DNA from: Clostridiales bacterium
Lineage (GTDB): Bacteria > Bacillota > Clostridia > Christensenellales > CAG-138
Length of the DNA: 5,664 nt
Assembly: GCA_012511925.1 (NCBI GenBank)
Contig: JAAZFD010000085.1
Span: forward strand, 1-5,664
Direction: 5' to 3'
Under the pieces are notes generated by a model. The model was given only the letters and a program-made list of their open reading frames with translations. It was not told the origin of the DNA and did not search any database. Position numbers and translations under genes: made by a program. Shown piece by piece: positions 1 through 5,405 of this stretch; within the stretch, counting starts at the first letter, position 1, and each line of letters starts with the position of its first letter.

Positions 1-608
1 CCTTAGAGGCTTACACGCCAACCCTGCTGAACCCCTACACCGAAAAGGGCGGTAAGTGGCGAACCACCGACAATTCAAAAAACATAGTTTATATTGGAGA
101 GCTTTTGGCGCAGGAACTAAGAATGCAAGGCTTTAATGTAATTCACGATATTACGAATCACGAGCCACCTGAGCTTTCAAGCGCTTATGAGCGTTCCGAA
201 GCCACAATGAAGAAATACAAGGCACAATTTCCAAGCATTACAATGTTCATAGACTTGCATAGAGATGCGGCAGGAGAGGCAAGCACAAACGATTTCGTGA
301 TAATTGATGGCGAGGAAGCGGCAAGAATTATGTTCGTTGTGGGAAGCGGCAGGGGGGCTACCGGCTCTGGATTTGCCGAAATGCCAAAGTATGAATACAA
401 CCTTGCGCTTGCAGATGCGATTTCGGAACAGCTAAGTATGATTCACCCCGATTTTATGCGACCTACACGCATTAAAACAGGCAGGTATAATCAGCATATT
501 TCAAGTCAATGCCTTTTAATCGAGGTGGGGCATAATATGAATACTTTGGAGCAGGCTATAAATGCGGTGAAGCATTTGGCGAAAGCGATTACGGCAGTTT
601 GCGGATAA
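1..608 (+). CDS. spoIIP: Stage II sporulation protein P (SpoIIP), C-terminal part, 5' truncated by window edge
   Basis: The reading frame is already open at base 3 and gives 201 residues to the TAA at 606-608. SpoIIP is a membrane-anchored amidase and endopeptidase that, with SpoIID, cuts peptidoglycan so the mother cell can engulf the forespore. Visible family signatures, in order: EAYTP at the left edge (its Glu is a likely metal ligand), WRTTD, GFNVIHD, YERS, the metal-site motif DLHRD (bases 252-266), IMFVVG, RYNQH and LLIEVG, whose Glu is the other expected catalytic residue. The N-terminal membrane anchor and the first His of the active site lie outside the window. No start codon is assigned: the TTG at 105 is internal, because family-conserved sequence continues upstream of it. 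The gene is followed by a terminator and by a spoIIQ-like gene 311 bases downstream, so the neighbourhood fits engulfment. The family call is secure; the intactness of the missing part is unknown. Confidence 0.93.
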   Translation, partial: LEAYTPTLLNPYTEKGGKWRTTDNSKNIVYIGELLAQELRMQGFNVIHDITNHEPPELSSAYERSEATMKKYKAQFPSITMFIDLHRDAAGEASTNDFVIIDGEEAARIMFVVGSGRGATGSGFAEMPKYEYNLALADAISEQLSMIHPDFMRPTRIKTGRYNQHISSQCLLIEVGHNMNTLEQAINAVKHLAKAITAVCG

Positions 609-675
609 GTGCAATGCTAACGGCATAAAGGCACGATTTTAACCGCTAAACGAGATACAAGAAAAAGTGAATGAG

Positions 676-702
676 GAATGAGGGTTTATCTCATTCTTTT
701 TT
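676..702 (+). terminator. Rho-independent terminator after spoIIP
   Basis: A perfect 7-bp stem, GAATGAG (676-682) with CTCATTC (690-696), has a 7-nt loop and is followed by six T. The left arm is present twice in tandem (669-675 and 676-682), so a second register of the same hairpin is possible, but only the nearer one gives a compact loop. Confidence 0.8.
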
Positions 703-871
703 AATTAAAAACAGCGGGCGATTTTGAATTGGTTTTTAGAGCCGAGCATTGCCGTCCACAAAACGATTGTTTAGATAATAAAAATTTCCTCTATTATTTT
801 TTTATAAAAATAAACCTTTCAATTTTATGATGCACCGATTTTTCAGATTTCATGCCTTTTCAATAAAACGC
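703..871. other. AT-rich intergenic spacer between spoIIP and spoIIQ, no gene seen
   Basis: This is most of the 311-base gap between the two sporulation genes. No reading frame on either strand has a convincing ribosome binding site or recognisable protein. It holds A/T runs, including a 12-bp self-complementary stretch at 799-810 that is plain T5-AT-A5. I see no RNA gene or riboswitch. A well-formed SigA promoter is not evident: the nearest candidate, TTGTTT at 767-772 with TATTAT at 792-797, has a 19-base spacer. Confidence 0.5.
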
Positions 872-901
872 GTATTTTATTCCGTCTGCTTGTCAATACT
901 A
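872..901 (+). promoter_or_regulatory. Possible SigF-type forespore promoter of spoIIQ
   Basis: GTATT (872-876) is followed after exactly 15 bases by GTCAATACTA (892-901). The published Bacillus SigF consensus is GYATA, 15 bases, GGnnAnAnTR; this site matches four of five -35 bases and six of seven defined -10 bases. The -10 also contains AATACTA, one base from the SigG hexamer-like CATACTA. The weakness is position: transcription would begin about 907-909, inside or at the edge of the ribosome binding site GAGGTGA (907-913), leaving a leader of only about 12 bases. B. subtilis spoIIQ is known to be SigF-dependent, which raises the prior; the assignment itself is inference. Confidence 0.35.
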
Positions 902-919
902 CATTTGAGGTGATTATAT

Positions 920-1654
920 ATGGAAAACAAAAACGACAACACAAATAACTTCAATATTAAGAAGAAGTCCGCTTTTGGTACGTACCTAAAGCGCAACTCC
1001 GCCTACCTTGTATTATTGGTATGCTTGCTTATAGCCGCAGGGGCTTTTGCACTGTTCATGCCTAAAAAAGACGGCTATGACGGTAATAAGAACAATCCTG
1101 CCCCGGTAGGCAAATCTGACGATGAAAGCATTGACGAGGCATTAGGCCCAAAGCCTACCTTGCGTCCTGTAATCGATGCAAGAATCACGCAGATTCCCGA
1201 TTTCACGCCTGCGCCTAAGCCATCCGACAACCCAGCCGCACTTTTGAATCCGCCTGTTGACGGTGAGGTGGTTTGGGATTTCGCAATCAACGAGTTGATC
1301 TACTCAAAAACACTCGACCAGTGGACAACCCACACAGGAGTTGACATTGCTTCTCCTATGGGTACACCCGTCAGAGCCGTTGCGGCAGGAACCGTTGAAA
1401 AGGTGTATCAAGACCCCGGACTTGGAATAACTGTGGCTCTTGTCCACGCTAACGGTCATAAGACCTATTATTCGAACTTGGCTGAGGACAATACGCTTCC
1501 TAAAGAGGGAACAAAGGTTGCCGCTAATCAGGAAATCGGCAAGGTTGGAAACACTGCAAGCTATGAATGTGCCGAAAAGTCGCACCTGCACTTTGAGTAT
1601 CATGTGAACGGCTCACCTGTAAATCCGAAAAAGTATATAAGAATAGGCAAGTAA
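920..1654 (+). CDS. spoIIQ: SpoIIQ-like forespore membrane protein with M23/LytM domain
   Basis: This is a 244-residue single-pass membrane protein. A short basic N-terminus (KKK at 14-16) precedes one membrane segment at about residues 28-47, a Pro/Asp-rich linker (about 48-115), and a C-terminal M23 (LytM) domain. SpoIIQ is anchored in the forespore membrane and projects this domain into the space between forespore and mother cell, where it binds SpoIIIAH. The metal site looks complete: HTGVD supplies H138 and D142, and HLHF supplies H222 and H224. Bacillus SpoIIQ has lost the first His, whereas clostridial SpoIIQ keeps it. The usual catalytic His of the YxHL motif is replaced: here it reads YSNL, with N186. 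The ATG at 920 follows a near-perfect GAGGTGA (907-913) at 6 bases. The spoIIP neighbour supports the call, although in many clostridia spoIIQ sits beside spoIID. The alternative is another membrane-anchored M23 protein. Confidence 0.8.
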   Translation: MENKNDNTNNFNIKKKSAFGTYLKRNSAYLVLLVCLLIAAGAFALFMPKKDGYDGNKNNPAPVGKSDDESIDEALGPKPTLRPVIDARITQIPDFTPAPKPSDNPAALLNPPVDGEVVWDFAINELIYSKTLDQWTTHTGVDIASPMGTPVRAVAAGTVEKVYQDPGLGITVALVHANGHKTYYSNLAEDNTLPKEGTKVAANQEIGKVGNTASYECAEKSHLHFEYHVNGSPVNPKKYIRIGK

Positions 1655-1662
1655 AATAAAAT

Positions 1663-1691
1663 GCTCCCTGAGTTTTTCAGGGAGCTTTTTT
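1663..1691 (+). terminator. Strong Rho-independent terminator after spoIIQ
   Basis: A perfect 9-bp GC-rich stem, GCTCCCTGA (1663-1671) with TCAGGGAGC (1677-1685), encloses a 5-nt loop and is followed by six T. It begins 8 bases after the spoIIQ stop codon. It lies only 34 bases before the start of the next gene. Confidence 0.95.
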
Positions 1692-1725
1692 ATGCGGTTG
1701 AAAACTAAAAGTGAGGGACGCCAAA

Positions 1726-2217
1726 ATGGATGAAAGATTATTGCTTAAATACAACTCTGCACGCTTAAATTTGCTTATAGCAACCGCTTTAACCGTGCTA
1801 AACTGCTTACTAATAGTGCTTGGAATCAATTGGAGCTTTTTCTTTTCCTTGGCTTCACCGCAGCTGCTCATTGCCCTTGCACCGATTTTATCGCAAGCGT
1901 ACATGATTGGTGCATACGTGCTTGCTGCCGTAATCATTGCGGCTTTAGTGCTGTGCTACGTTAATTCAAAGGATGTTAGCAAATATAAGTGGTTAATCGT
2001 GGCTTCTATAATTCTTGTGCTTGACTCAATTTTCTCGCTTTATCTGCTGCTTACAGCATTTGATTTATTCGGCTTTTTGGTTTTGTATTGTATATTCGAC
2101 CTAATAATTCTTGCGTTTATTCTAAGGGGAGTTTTTGCAGGTGCTAAGCTACAAAGAATTGACGAAACAATGGGTGCAGAGCCTTATGAGAACCCTGACG
2201 ATAATAAAAACGAATAA
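1726..2217 (+). CDS. Small polytopic membrane protein of unknown function, paralog 1
   Basis: I do not recognise a named family. The 163-residue protein is almost entirely hydrophobic, with four or five likely membrane segments (about 16-34, 59-79, 88-110 and 113-135, perhaps also 38-53), and ends in a short polar acidic tail (about 145-163). The N-terminus has a charged lead and the motif YNSARLNLL; LCYVNSK closes the third segment. No catalytic motif is visible. The ATG at 1726 is preferred over a GTG at 1711 because GAGGGA (1713-1718) is a ribosome binding site 7 bases before it, and because the paralog at 2427 starts at the matching residue. By eye the two are about half identical over their length. 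The gene follows the spoIIQ terminator by 34 bases with no clear promoter between, so it may depend on read-through or on a promoter inside spoIIQ. Hypothetical proteins of this pattern, as I recall, occur in other Clostridia. Confidence 0.8.
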   Translation: MDERLLLKYNSARLNLLIATALTVLNCLLIVLGINWSFFFSLASPQLLIALAPILSQAYMIGAYVLAAVIIAALVLCYVNSKDVSKYKWLIVASIILVLDSIFSLYLLLTAFDLFGFLVLYCIFDLIILAFILRGVFAGAKLQRIDETMGAEPYENPDDNKNE

Positions 2218-2240
2218 GTTAGTTCAACGGCTGTAAGTTT

Positions 2241-2285
2241 AGGCTAATCTAAACGGAGATAATTTTCCGTTCGATTGGCTTTTTT
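2241..2285 (+). terminator. Two-tier Rho-independent terminator after paralog 1
   Basis: The outer stem GCTAATC-type arm (2243-2249) pairs with GATTGGC (2273-2279) with one G-U pair. The inner stem AACGGA (2252-2257) pairs with TCCGTT (2266-2271) around an 8-nt loop. Small internal bulges separate the two. Six T follow at 2280-2285. It lies 24 bases after the stop codon. Confidence 0.8.
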
Positions 2286-2371
2286 ATAATTATTCCCCTA
2301 ATAAATAATAAAATTGAATAAAACCAACTCTTTTTCATCACAATTTGGTGAATATACTATTTTATCGGTGG

Positions 2372-2397
2372 TTGTTTCTTTAAATATTTAGTATAAT
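2372..2397 (+). promoter_or_regulatory. Likely SigA promoter for paralog 2
   Basis: A consensus -10 TATAAT stands at 2392-2397. The best -35 is TTGTTT at 2372-2377, but the spacer to TATAAT is only 14 bases; the overlapping AATAAT at 2395-2400 gives the ideal 17. The strong upstream terminator and the 209-base gap argue that paralog 2 has its own promoter near here. The surrounding sequence is AT-rich, so chance matches are easy. Confidence 0.45.
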
Positions 2398-2426
2398 AAT
2401 ATAAATAATCTAAGGGAGAACAAATA

Positions 2427-3029
2427 ATGACTGAAAAACTATTAAAAGCCTACAGTTCCGCGCGCTCCAACTTACTTACCGCAGTATTGCTTACCGTGCT
2501 GAATTGCGTTTTGATTCTGCTAAATATCGGCTGGACGTTTTACTTTTCTACAACGTTGCCACAATTTTTGGTCGCCATTGCGATTACTCCCAACATAATG
2601 CAGCAGTACATGATTGGCTCATTCGTGCTTGCCGCTTTCTTTATTTCCGCTTTGGTGCTGTGTTACGTTAATTCAAAGGAAACAGATAAGCTCGGTTGGC
2701 TAATCGGTGCGGCAGTTTTGATATTGGTTGACATTTTATTTTCTACTTATCTGCTTCTTTTCTCTTTTGAGGCCTTCAGCTTTATAATTTTGTACTTGAT
2801 TTTTGATGTAGTTATCCTTGGACTTTTAATAAATGGAATTGTTACAGGTTCTAAGCTAAATAAGATTGCACTTGAGCAGAGTTCTGCGTTTTTTGCACAG
2901 GCTAATCAGCAAAGGGAGGTTAGTTTTGCAGAGCAGTATCAATTAAATAACAATGTAAAGCCTATAGGCATGGAAGAGCCGCAAGAGGAGCCGATAGAGG
3001 AGCCAACAGACCTACCACAAGACGAATAG
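2427..3029 (+). CDS. Small polytopic membrane protein of unknown function, paralog 2, with acidic tail
   Basis: This 200-residue paralog of the protein at 1726-2217 matches it from the first residue through about residue 145 without large gaps. Shared blocks include SAR-NLL, LTVLNC, PQ-L-A-A, YMIG--VLAA, ALVLCYVNSK, the YLLL segment and G-KL--I. It has four or five predicted membrane segments (about 16-34, 63-82, 90-112, 116-138). Unlike its partner it carries a longer C-terminal tail (about 146-200), rich in Gln then in Glu/Pro, with EEP repeated three times near 183-193; this is probably disordered. The ATG at 2427 has AGGGAG (2413-2418) 8 bases upstream. It appears to be transcribed alone, with its own promoter and a terminator downstream. 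No enzymatic or transport motif is visible, and I assign no function. Confidence 0.85.
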   Translation: MTEKLLKAYSSARSNLLTAVLLTVLNCVLILLNIGWTFYFSTTLPQFLVAIAITPNIMQQYMIGSFVLAAFFISALVLCYVNSKETDKLGWLIGAAVLILVDILFSTYLLLFSFEAFSFIILYLIFDVVILGLLINGIVTGSKLNKIALEQSSAFFAQANQQREVSFAEQYQLNNNVKPIGMEEPQEEPIEEPTDLPQDE

Positions 3030-3061
3030 GTTACGTTAACCGTTTTCTTTGTGATTTGAGA

Positions 3062-3091
3062 AGGGCTTGCCCTGTTTTTTGCAACGGGCAA
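3062..3091 (+). other. Two mutually exclusive hairpins, the first terminator-like
   Basis: AGGG (3062-3065) can pair with CCCT (3070-3073) around CTTG, followed by six T (3075-3080), a weak terminator. The overlapping TTGCCC (3067-3072) can instead pair with GGGCAA (3086-3091), extended after one bulged base by GTT (3074-3076) with AAC (3083-3085). Both cannot form at once. It lies 33 bases after the paralog 2 stop codon and may only be a messy tail of its transcript. Confidence 0.4.
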
Positions 3092-3108
3092 AAACTCATC
3101 GACACATA

Positions 3109-3128
3109 GGCGAGCAATCGCCTTTTTT
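3109..3128 (+). terminator. Rho-independent terminator after paralog 2
   Basis: GGCGA (3109-3113) and TCGCC (3118-3122) form a perfect 5-bp stem capped by a GCAA tetraloop of the stable GNRA class, followed directly by six T. It is 80 bases after the stop codon and 105 bases before the serC promoter. Confidence 0.8.
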
Positions 3129-3206
3129 GATTGTCAAACAAGAATAAGCGAAAGTACTTATCAGAGAATAAAAGCGCTGCAATTTTGCATTTTCCAAGTT
3201 TCCGAA

Positions 3207-3222
3207 TATATTTAATAATATA
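3207..3222. repeat. AT-rich inverted repeat just upstream of the serC promoter
   Basis: TATATT and AATATA form 6-bp perfect arms around TAAT, ending 11 bases before the serC -35 box. It could be an operator or act as an UP element for RNA polymerase. In such AT-rich sequence it may also be chance. Confidence 0.25.
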
Positions 3223-3233
3223 CCTTAACATAG

Positions 3234-3262
3234 TTGAAACTGCCCGATTTTATCGTTATAAT
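3234..3262 (+). promoter_or_regulatory. SigA promoter of serC-serA
   Basis: TTGAAA (3234-3239) and a consensus TATAAT (3257-3262) are separated by the ideal 17 bases. Transcription should start near 3268-3270, giving a leader of about 50 bases. This is the best promoter in the window, and its presence excludes the longer upstream reading of serC. Confidence 0.88.
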
Positions 3263-3272
3263 ATTGGTATTA

Positions 3273-3287
3273 GGGGAGTCTATCCCC
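3273..3287 (+). promoter_or_regulatory. 5'-end hairpin in the serC leader
   Basis: GGGGA (3273-3277) and TCCCC (3283-3287) form a 5-bp stem with loop GTCTA. It begins only a few bases after the predicted transcription start, with no T-run after it, so it is not a terminator. Hairpins at the extreme 5' end commonly protect bacterial mRNA from decay; that role here is inference. The leader is too short for a T-box or a known riboswitch. Confidence 0.5.
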
Positions 3288-3317
3288 CAAATAAATTATT
3301 TGAAGGAGCAAAAGGTT

Positions 3318-4409
3318 ATGGCATTCAATCGTATTTTTAATTTTTCCGCAGGTCCCTCAATGCTTCCCGAGGAAGTTTTGCAAATCGCTCAAAAGGAAAT
3401 GCTCAACTACAACGGTAGCGGCATGGGCGTTATGGAGATGAGCCACCGCTCAAAGGTTTATGATGAAATCATCGTAGCAGCACAGGCTCAAATGCGCAAG
3501 GTTATGAACATTCCTGACAATTACAAGGTTCTGTTCCTACAAGGCGGCGCAACATTGCAATTCGCTATGGTTCCTATGAATCTTATGACGGTGAACGGCA
3601 AGGCGGATTATGTTGTTTCGGGCAGTTTCTCAAAGAAAGCAGCCGAAGAAGCAGCGAAGTACGGCAATGTTCAAATCGCAGCTTCCACAAAATCCGAGAA
3701 TTTCACACGCGTTCCACAACAAAACGAGTTGAAGTTAGACCCGGAAGCCGACTATGTGCATATTTGCTACAACAACACGATTTACGGCTCGGTATTCAAC
3801 TACATTCCCGAAACAGGCAATGTTCCATTGGTTGCTGATATGAGCTCATGCATTATGTCTGAGCCTATCGATGTTACAAAGTTTGGTGTAATCTATGCCG
3901 GCGCACAGAAAAATGTTGCACCCGCCGGTCTTACAATCGTTATCATAAGAGAAGATTTGTTAGAGCGTACTCCCAAGGAATACACTCCCGTTATGATGAA
4001 CTACAAAACATTAGCAGAGAAAAACTCTATGTATAACACTCCCCCTTGCTATTCAATCTATATCTGCAAGCTGGTTATGGATTGGCTGCTAAATATGGGC
4101 GGATTAGAAGTTATGCAGAAGCGCAACACAGAAAAAGCTGCTTTGCTTTATGATGTTCTCGATAATTCTAAGCTATTCAAACCCACAGTTGAAAAGCAAA
4201 ATCGCTCGATTATGAACGTAACCTTCCGCACAGATGACGATGAGCTAAACGCAAAGTTCATAAAAGAAGCGACTGCAAGGGGTATGAGCAATCTTAAAGG
4301 TCATAGAGCGGTTGGCGGTATGCGTGCATCTATCTACAATGCAGTTCCCACAGAGGGCGTGCGTGCATTGGCTGAATTCATGAAAGAATTCGAAGCTAAC
4401 AACAAGTAA
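3318..4409 (+). CDS. serC: Phosphoserine aminotransferase
   Basis: SerC is a cytoplasmic PLP enzyme that transfers the amino group of glutamate to 3-phosphohydroxypyruvate, giving O-phosphoserine, the second step of serine synthesis. The 363-residue product has the normal family length. Landmarks: NFSAGPSMLP at 8-17, SHRS at 42-45, LQGGAT at 74-79, VADMSS at 172-177 with the cofactor-binding D174, YAGAQKNVAPAG with the PLP-binding K198, NTPP at 240-243, and GHRAVGG followed by R336, which belongs to the substrate-binding end. The residue that normally stacks on the PLP ring, Trp in the GSW motif, is Phe here (F104 in SGSFSKK). The start at 3318 has GAAGGAG (3302-3308) 9 bases upstream and matches the family N-terminus. 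A longer reading from TTG at 3234 adds 28 unrelated residues and begins inside the promoter. It is the first gene of a serC-serA pair. Confidence 0.97.
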   Translation: MAFNRIFNFSAGPSMLPEEVLQIAQKEMLNYNGSGMGVMEMSHRSKVYDEIIVAAQAQMRKVMNIPDNYKVLFLQGGATLQFAMVPMNLMTVNGKADYVVSGSFSKKAAEEAAKYGNVQIAASTKSENFTRVPQQNELKLDPEADYVHICYNNTIYGSVFNYIPETGNVPLVADMSSCIMSEPIDVTKFGVIYAGAQKNVAPAGLTIVIIREDLLERTPKEYTPVMMNYKTLAEKNSMYNTPPCYSIYICKLVMDWLLNMGGLEVMQKRNTEKAALLYDVLDNSKLFKPTVEKQNRSIMNVTFRTDDDELNAKFIKEATARGMSNLKGHRAVGGMRASIYNAVPTEGVRALAEFMKEFEANNK

Positions 4410-4416
4410 TTTTTAT

Positions 4417-4438
4417 GGGCGAGGCGACTTGCCCTTTT
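4417..4438 (+). terminator. Terminator-like hairpin between serC and serA (possible attenuator)
   Basis: GGGCGAG (4417-4423) pairs with CTTGCCC (4428-4434), seven pairs including one G-U, capped by a GCGA tetraloop of the GNRA class. Only four T follow. It starts 8 bases after the serC stop. With no clear serA promoter in the remaining 50 bases, it probably causes partial termination, giving less serA than serC mRNA, or marks a processing site. Confidence 0.6.
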
Positions 4439-4450
4439 AATCACAAATTA

Positions 4451-4465
4451 GAACGTGCACCGTTC
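4451..4465 (+). other. Small inverted repeat in the serA leader
   Basis: GAACG (4451-4455) and CGTTC (4461-4465) pair around TGCAC. It lies 13 bases before the serA ribosome binding site and leaves that site free. It is short and may be chance. Confidence 0.25.
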
Positions 4466-4489
4466 AAAATAAATAATCGGAGGTCAAAA

Positions 4490-5386
4490 ATGCGTATTCT
4501 TGCATCAGATGGTATTGAAAAAGGCGCTCGTGCCGAATTAGAGGCATTGGGTCATGTAGTTGAGGAAACCTTTTATGAGGTTGAAGATTTGAAAGAAGCT
4601 GTAAAGCTCTGTGATGTACTCGTTGTGCGTTCCGCTACAAAGGTTCGTCAGCCTGTAATTGATGCGGCAGTAGAGGGCAAAAGATTAAAGGCTATCATAA
4701 GAGGCGGTGTTGGTATCGATAATATCGACCATGTATATGCTGAATCTAAGGGCATAAAGGTTAGAAATACGCCTATGGCAAGCTCTGATGCAGTTGGTGA
4801 ATTGGCACTTGCTTTGATGTTCTCATGCGCTCGCCACATAAACCATGCAGGCTATACAATGCGTAAAGGCGGATGGGAAAAGAAAGCCTACAAGGGCATA
4901 GAGCTTATGGGTAAGACTTTGGGCATTATAGGCTATGGCAGGATTGGTGAAGCTTTGGCGAAGCGTTGCATAGGTCTTGGAATGGAAGTTATTGCATACA
5001 GAAGGTCAAAGACAAGCGGCGTAGAAAATGGCGTTCGCTTTACAACACTTGATGAAGTGCTGAAAAATAGCGATTTTATTTCACTTCACGCACCCTCTGG
5101 CGATAAGCCCATTATTGACGCTGAAACTATTGCAAAGATGAAGAATGGCGTTGTTATCGTGAATACTTCCCGTGGTAAGAACATTGACGAAATTGCTTTG
5201 CTTGATGCACTGAATTCGGGCAAAATCTATGCGGCAGGACTCGATGTTTGGACAGAAGAACCCACAAAGAACATGGATTTGGTAAACCACCCACGAGTTT
5301 CTTGCGTTCCCCATGTAGGAGCATCAACAAGCGAAGCACAAAAGCGTATAGGCTCTGAGATTGTGGAGATTATTAAGGGTCTGTAA
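4490..5386 (+). CDS. serA: D-3-phosphoglycerate dehydrogenase, short form without ACT domain
   Basis: SerA oxidises 3-phosphoglycerate to 3-phosphohydroxypyruvate, the substrate of SerC encoded just upstream. The 298-residue product is a complete D-2-hydroxyacid dehydrogenase: RGGVGIDNID at 71-80, the hinge region NTP..SSDAVGELALAL at 93-109, the dinucleotide-binding GYGRIG at 148-153, and catalytic R228 (NTSRG), E257 (EEP) and H275 (PHVGAST). It stops there, lacking the C-terminal ACT or other regulatory domains of longer SerA proteins, so serine feedback through an ACT domain is not expected. At the end of the second beta strand, where NAD enzymes carry Asp, it reads AYRRSK (R171, R172), hinting at NADP use. 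The start at 4490 has GGAGGT (4479-4484) 5 bases upstream and gives the normal family N-terminus; an ATG at 4415 would add 25 residues translated through the intergenic hairpin. The pairing with serC makes SerA the best call among the family's many substrates. Confidence 0.93.
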   Translation: MRILASDGIEKGARAELEALGHVVEETFYEVEDLKEAVKLCDVLVVRSATKVRQPVIDAAVEGKRLKAIIRGGVGIDNIDHVYAESKGIKVRNTPMASSDAVGELALALMFSCARHINHAGYTMRKGGWEKKAYKGIELMGKTLGIIGYGRIGEALAKRCIGLGMEVIAYRRSKTSGVENGVRFTTLDEVLKNSDFISLHAPSGDKPIIDAETIAKMKNGVVIVNTSRGKNIDEIALLDALNSGKIYAAGLDVWTEEPTKNMDLVNHPRVSCVPHVGASTSEAQKRIGSEIVEIIKGL

Positions 5387-5405
5387 GGGTTACAAAAAAA
5401 CGCAG

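Noticed and set aside
105..107. TTG as the start of the first gene
   Set aside because: The frame and SpoIIP-like sequence (EAYTP, WRTTD) continue upstream to the window edge, so the gene is truncated by the window and not started here.
651..692. Alternative stem GAGATA (651-656) with TATCTC (687-692) as an antiterminator to the spoIIP terminator
   Set aside because: Only six pairs, mostly A-T, with a 30-base loop, and no leader logic after the end of a gene; chance is likely.
3178..3189. TGCAA/TTGCA inverted repeat as an operator
   Set aside because: The arms are five bases in simple sequence, 45 bases before the -35 box, with no other support.
3031..3231. Minus-strand reading frame in the gap before serC
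   Set aside because: It is composed of the reverse complement of terminators and AT-rich spacer, with no ribosome binding site and low-complexity basic residues.
3234..3317. N-terminal extension of serC by 28 residues from a TTG
   Set aside because: It would begin in the -35 box, lacks a ribosome binding site and is unlike the family N-terminus, which starts at the ATG at 3318.
3029..3317. T-box or other serine-responsive riboswitch before serC
   Set aside because: The predicted leader is about 50 bases and shows only a small hairpin; no T-box sequence or antiterminator arrangement is present.
3131..3340. Small + strand reading frame of 69 residues overlapping the serC start
   Set aside because: It runs through the serC promoter, leader and start in another frame, with no ribosome binding site and no recognisable protein.
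4415..4489. N-terminal extension of serA by 25 residues from an ATG
   Set aside because: It translates the intergenic hairpin and has no ribosome binding site; GGAGGT sits correctly before the ATG at 4490.
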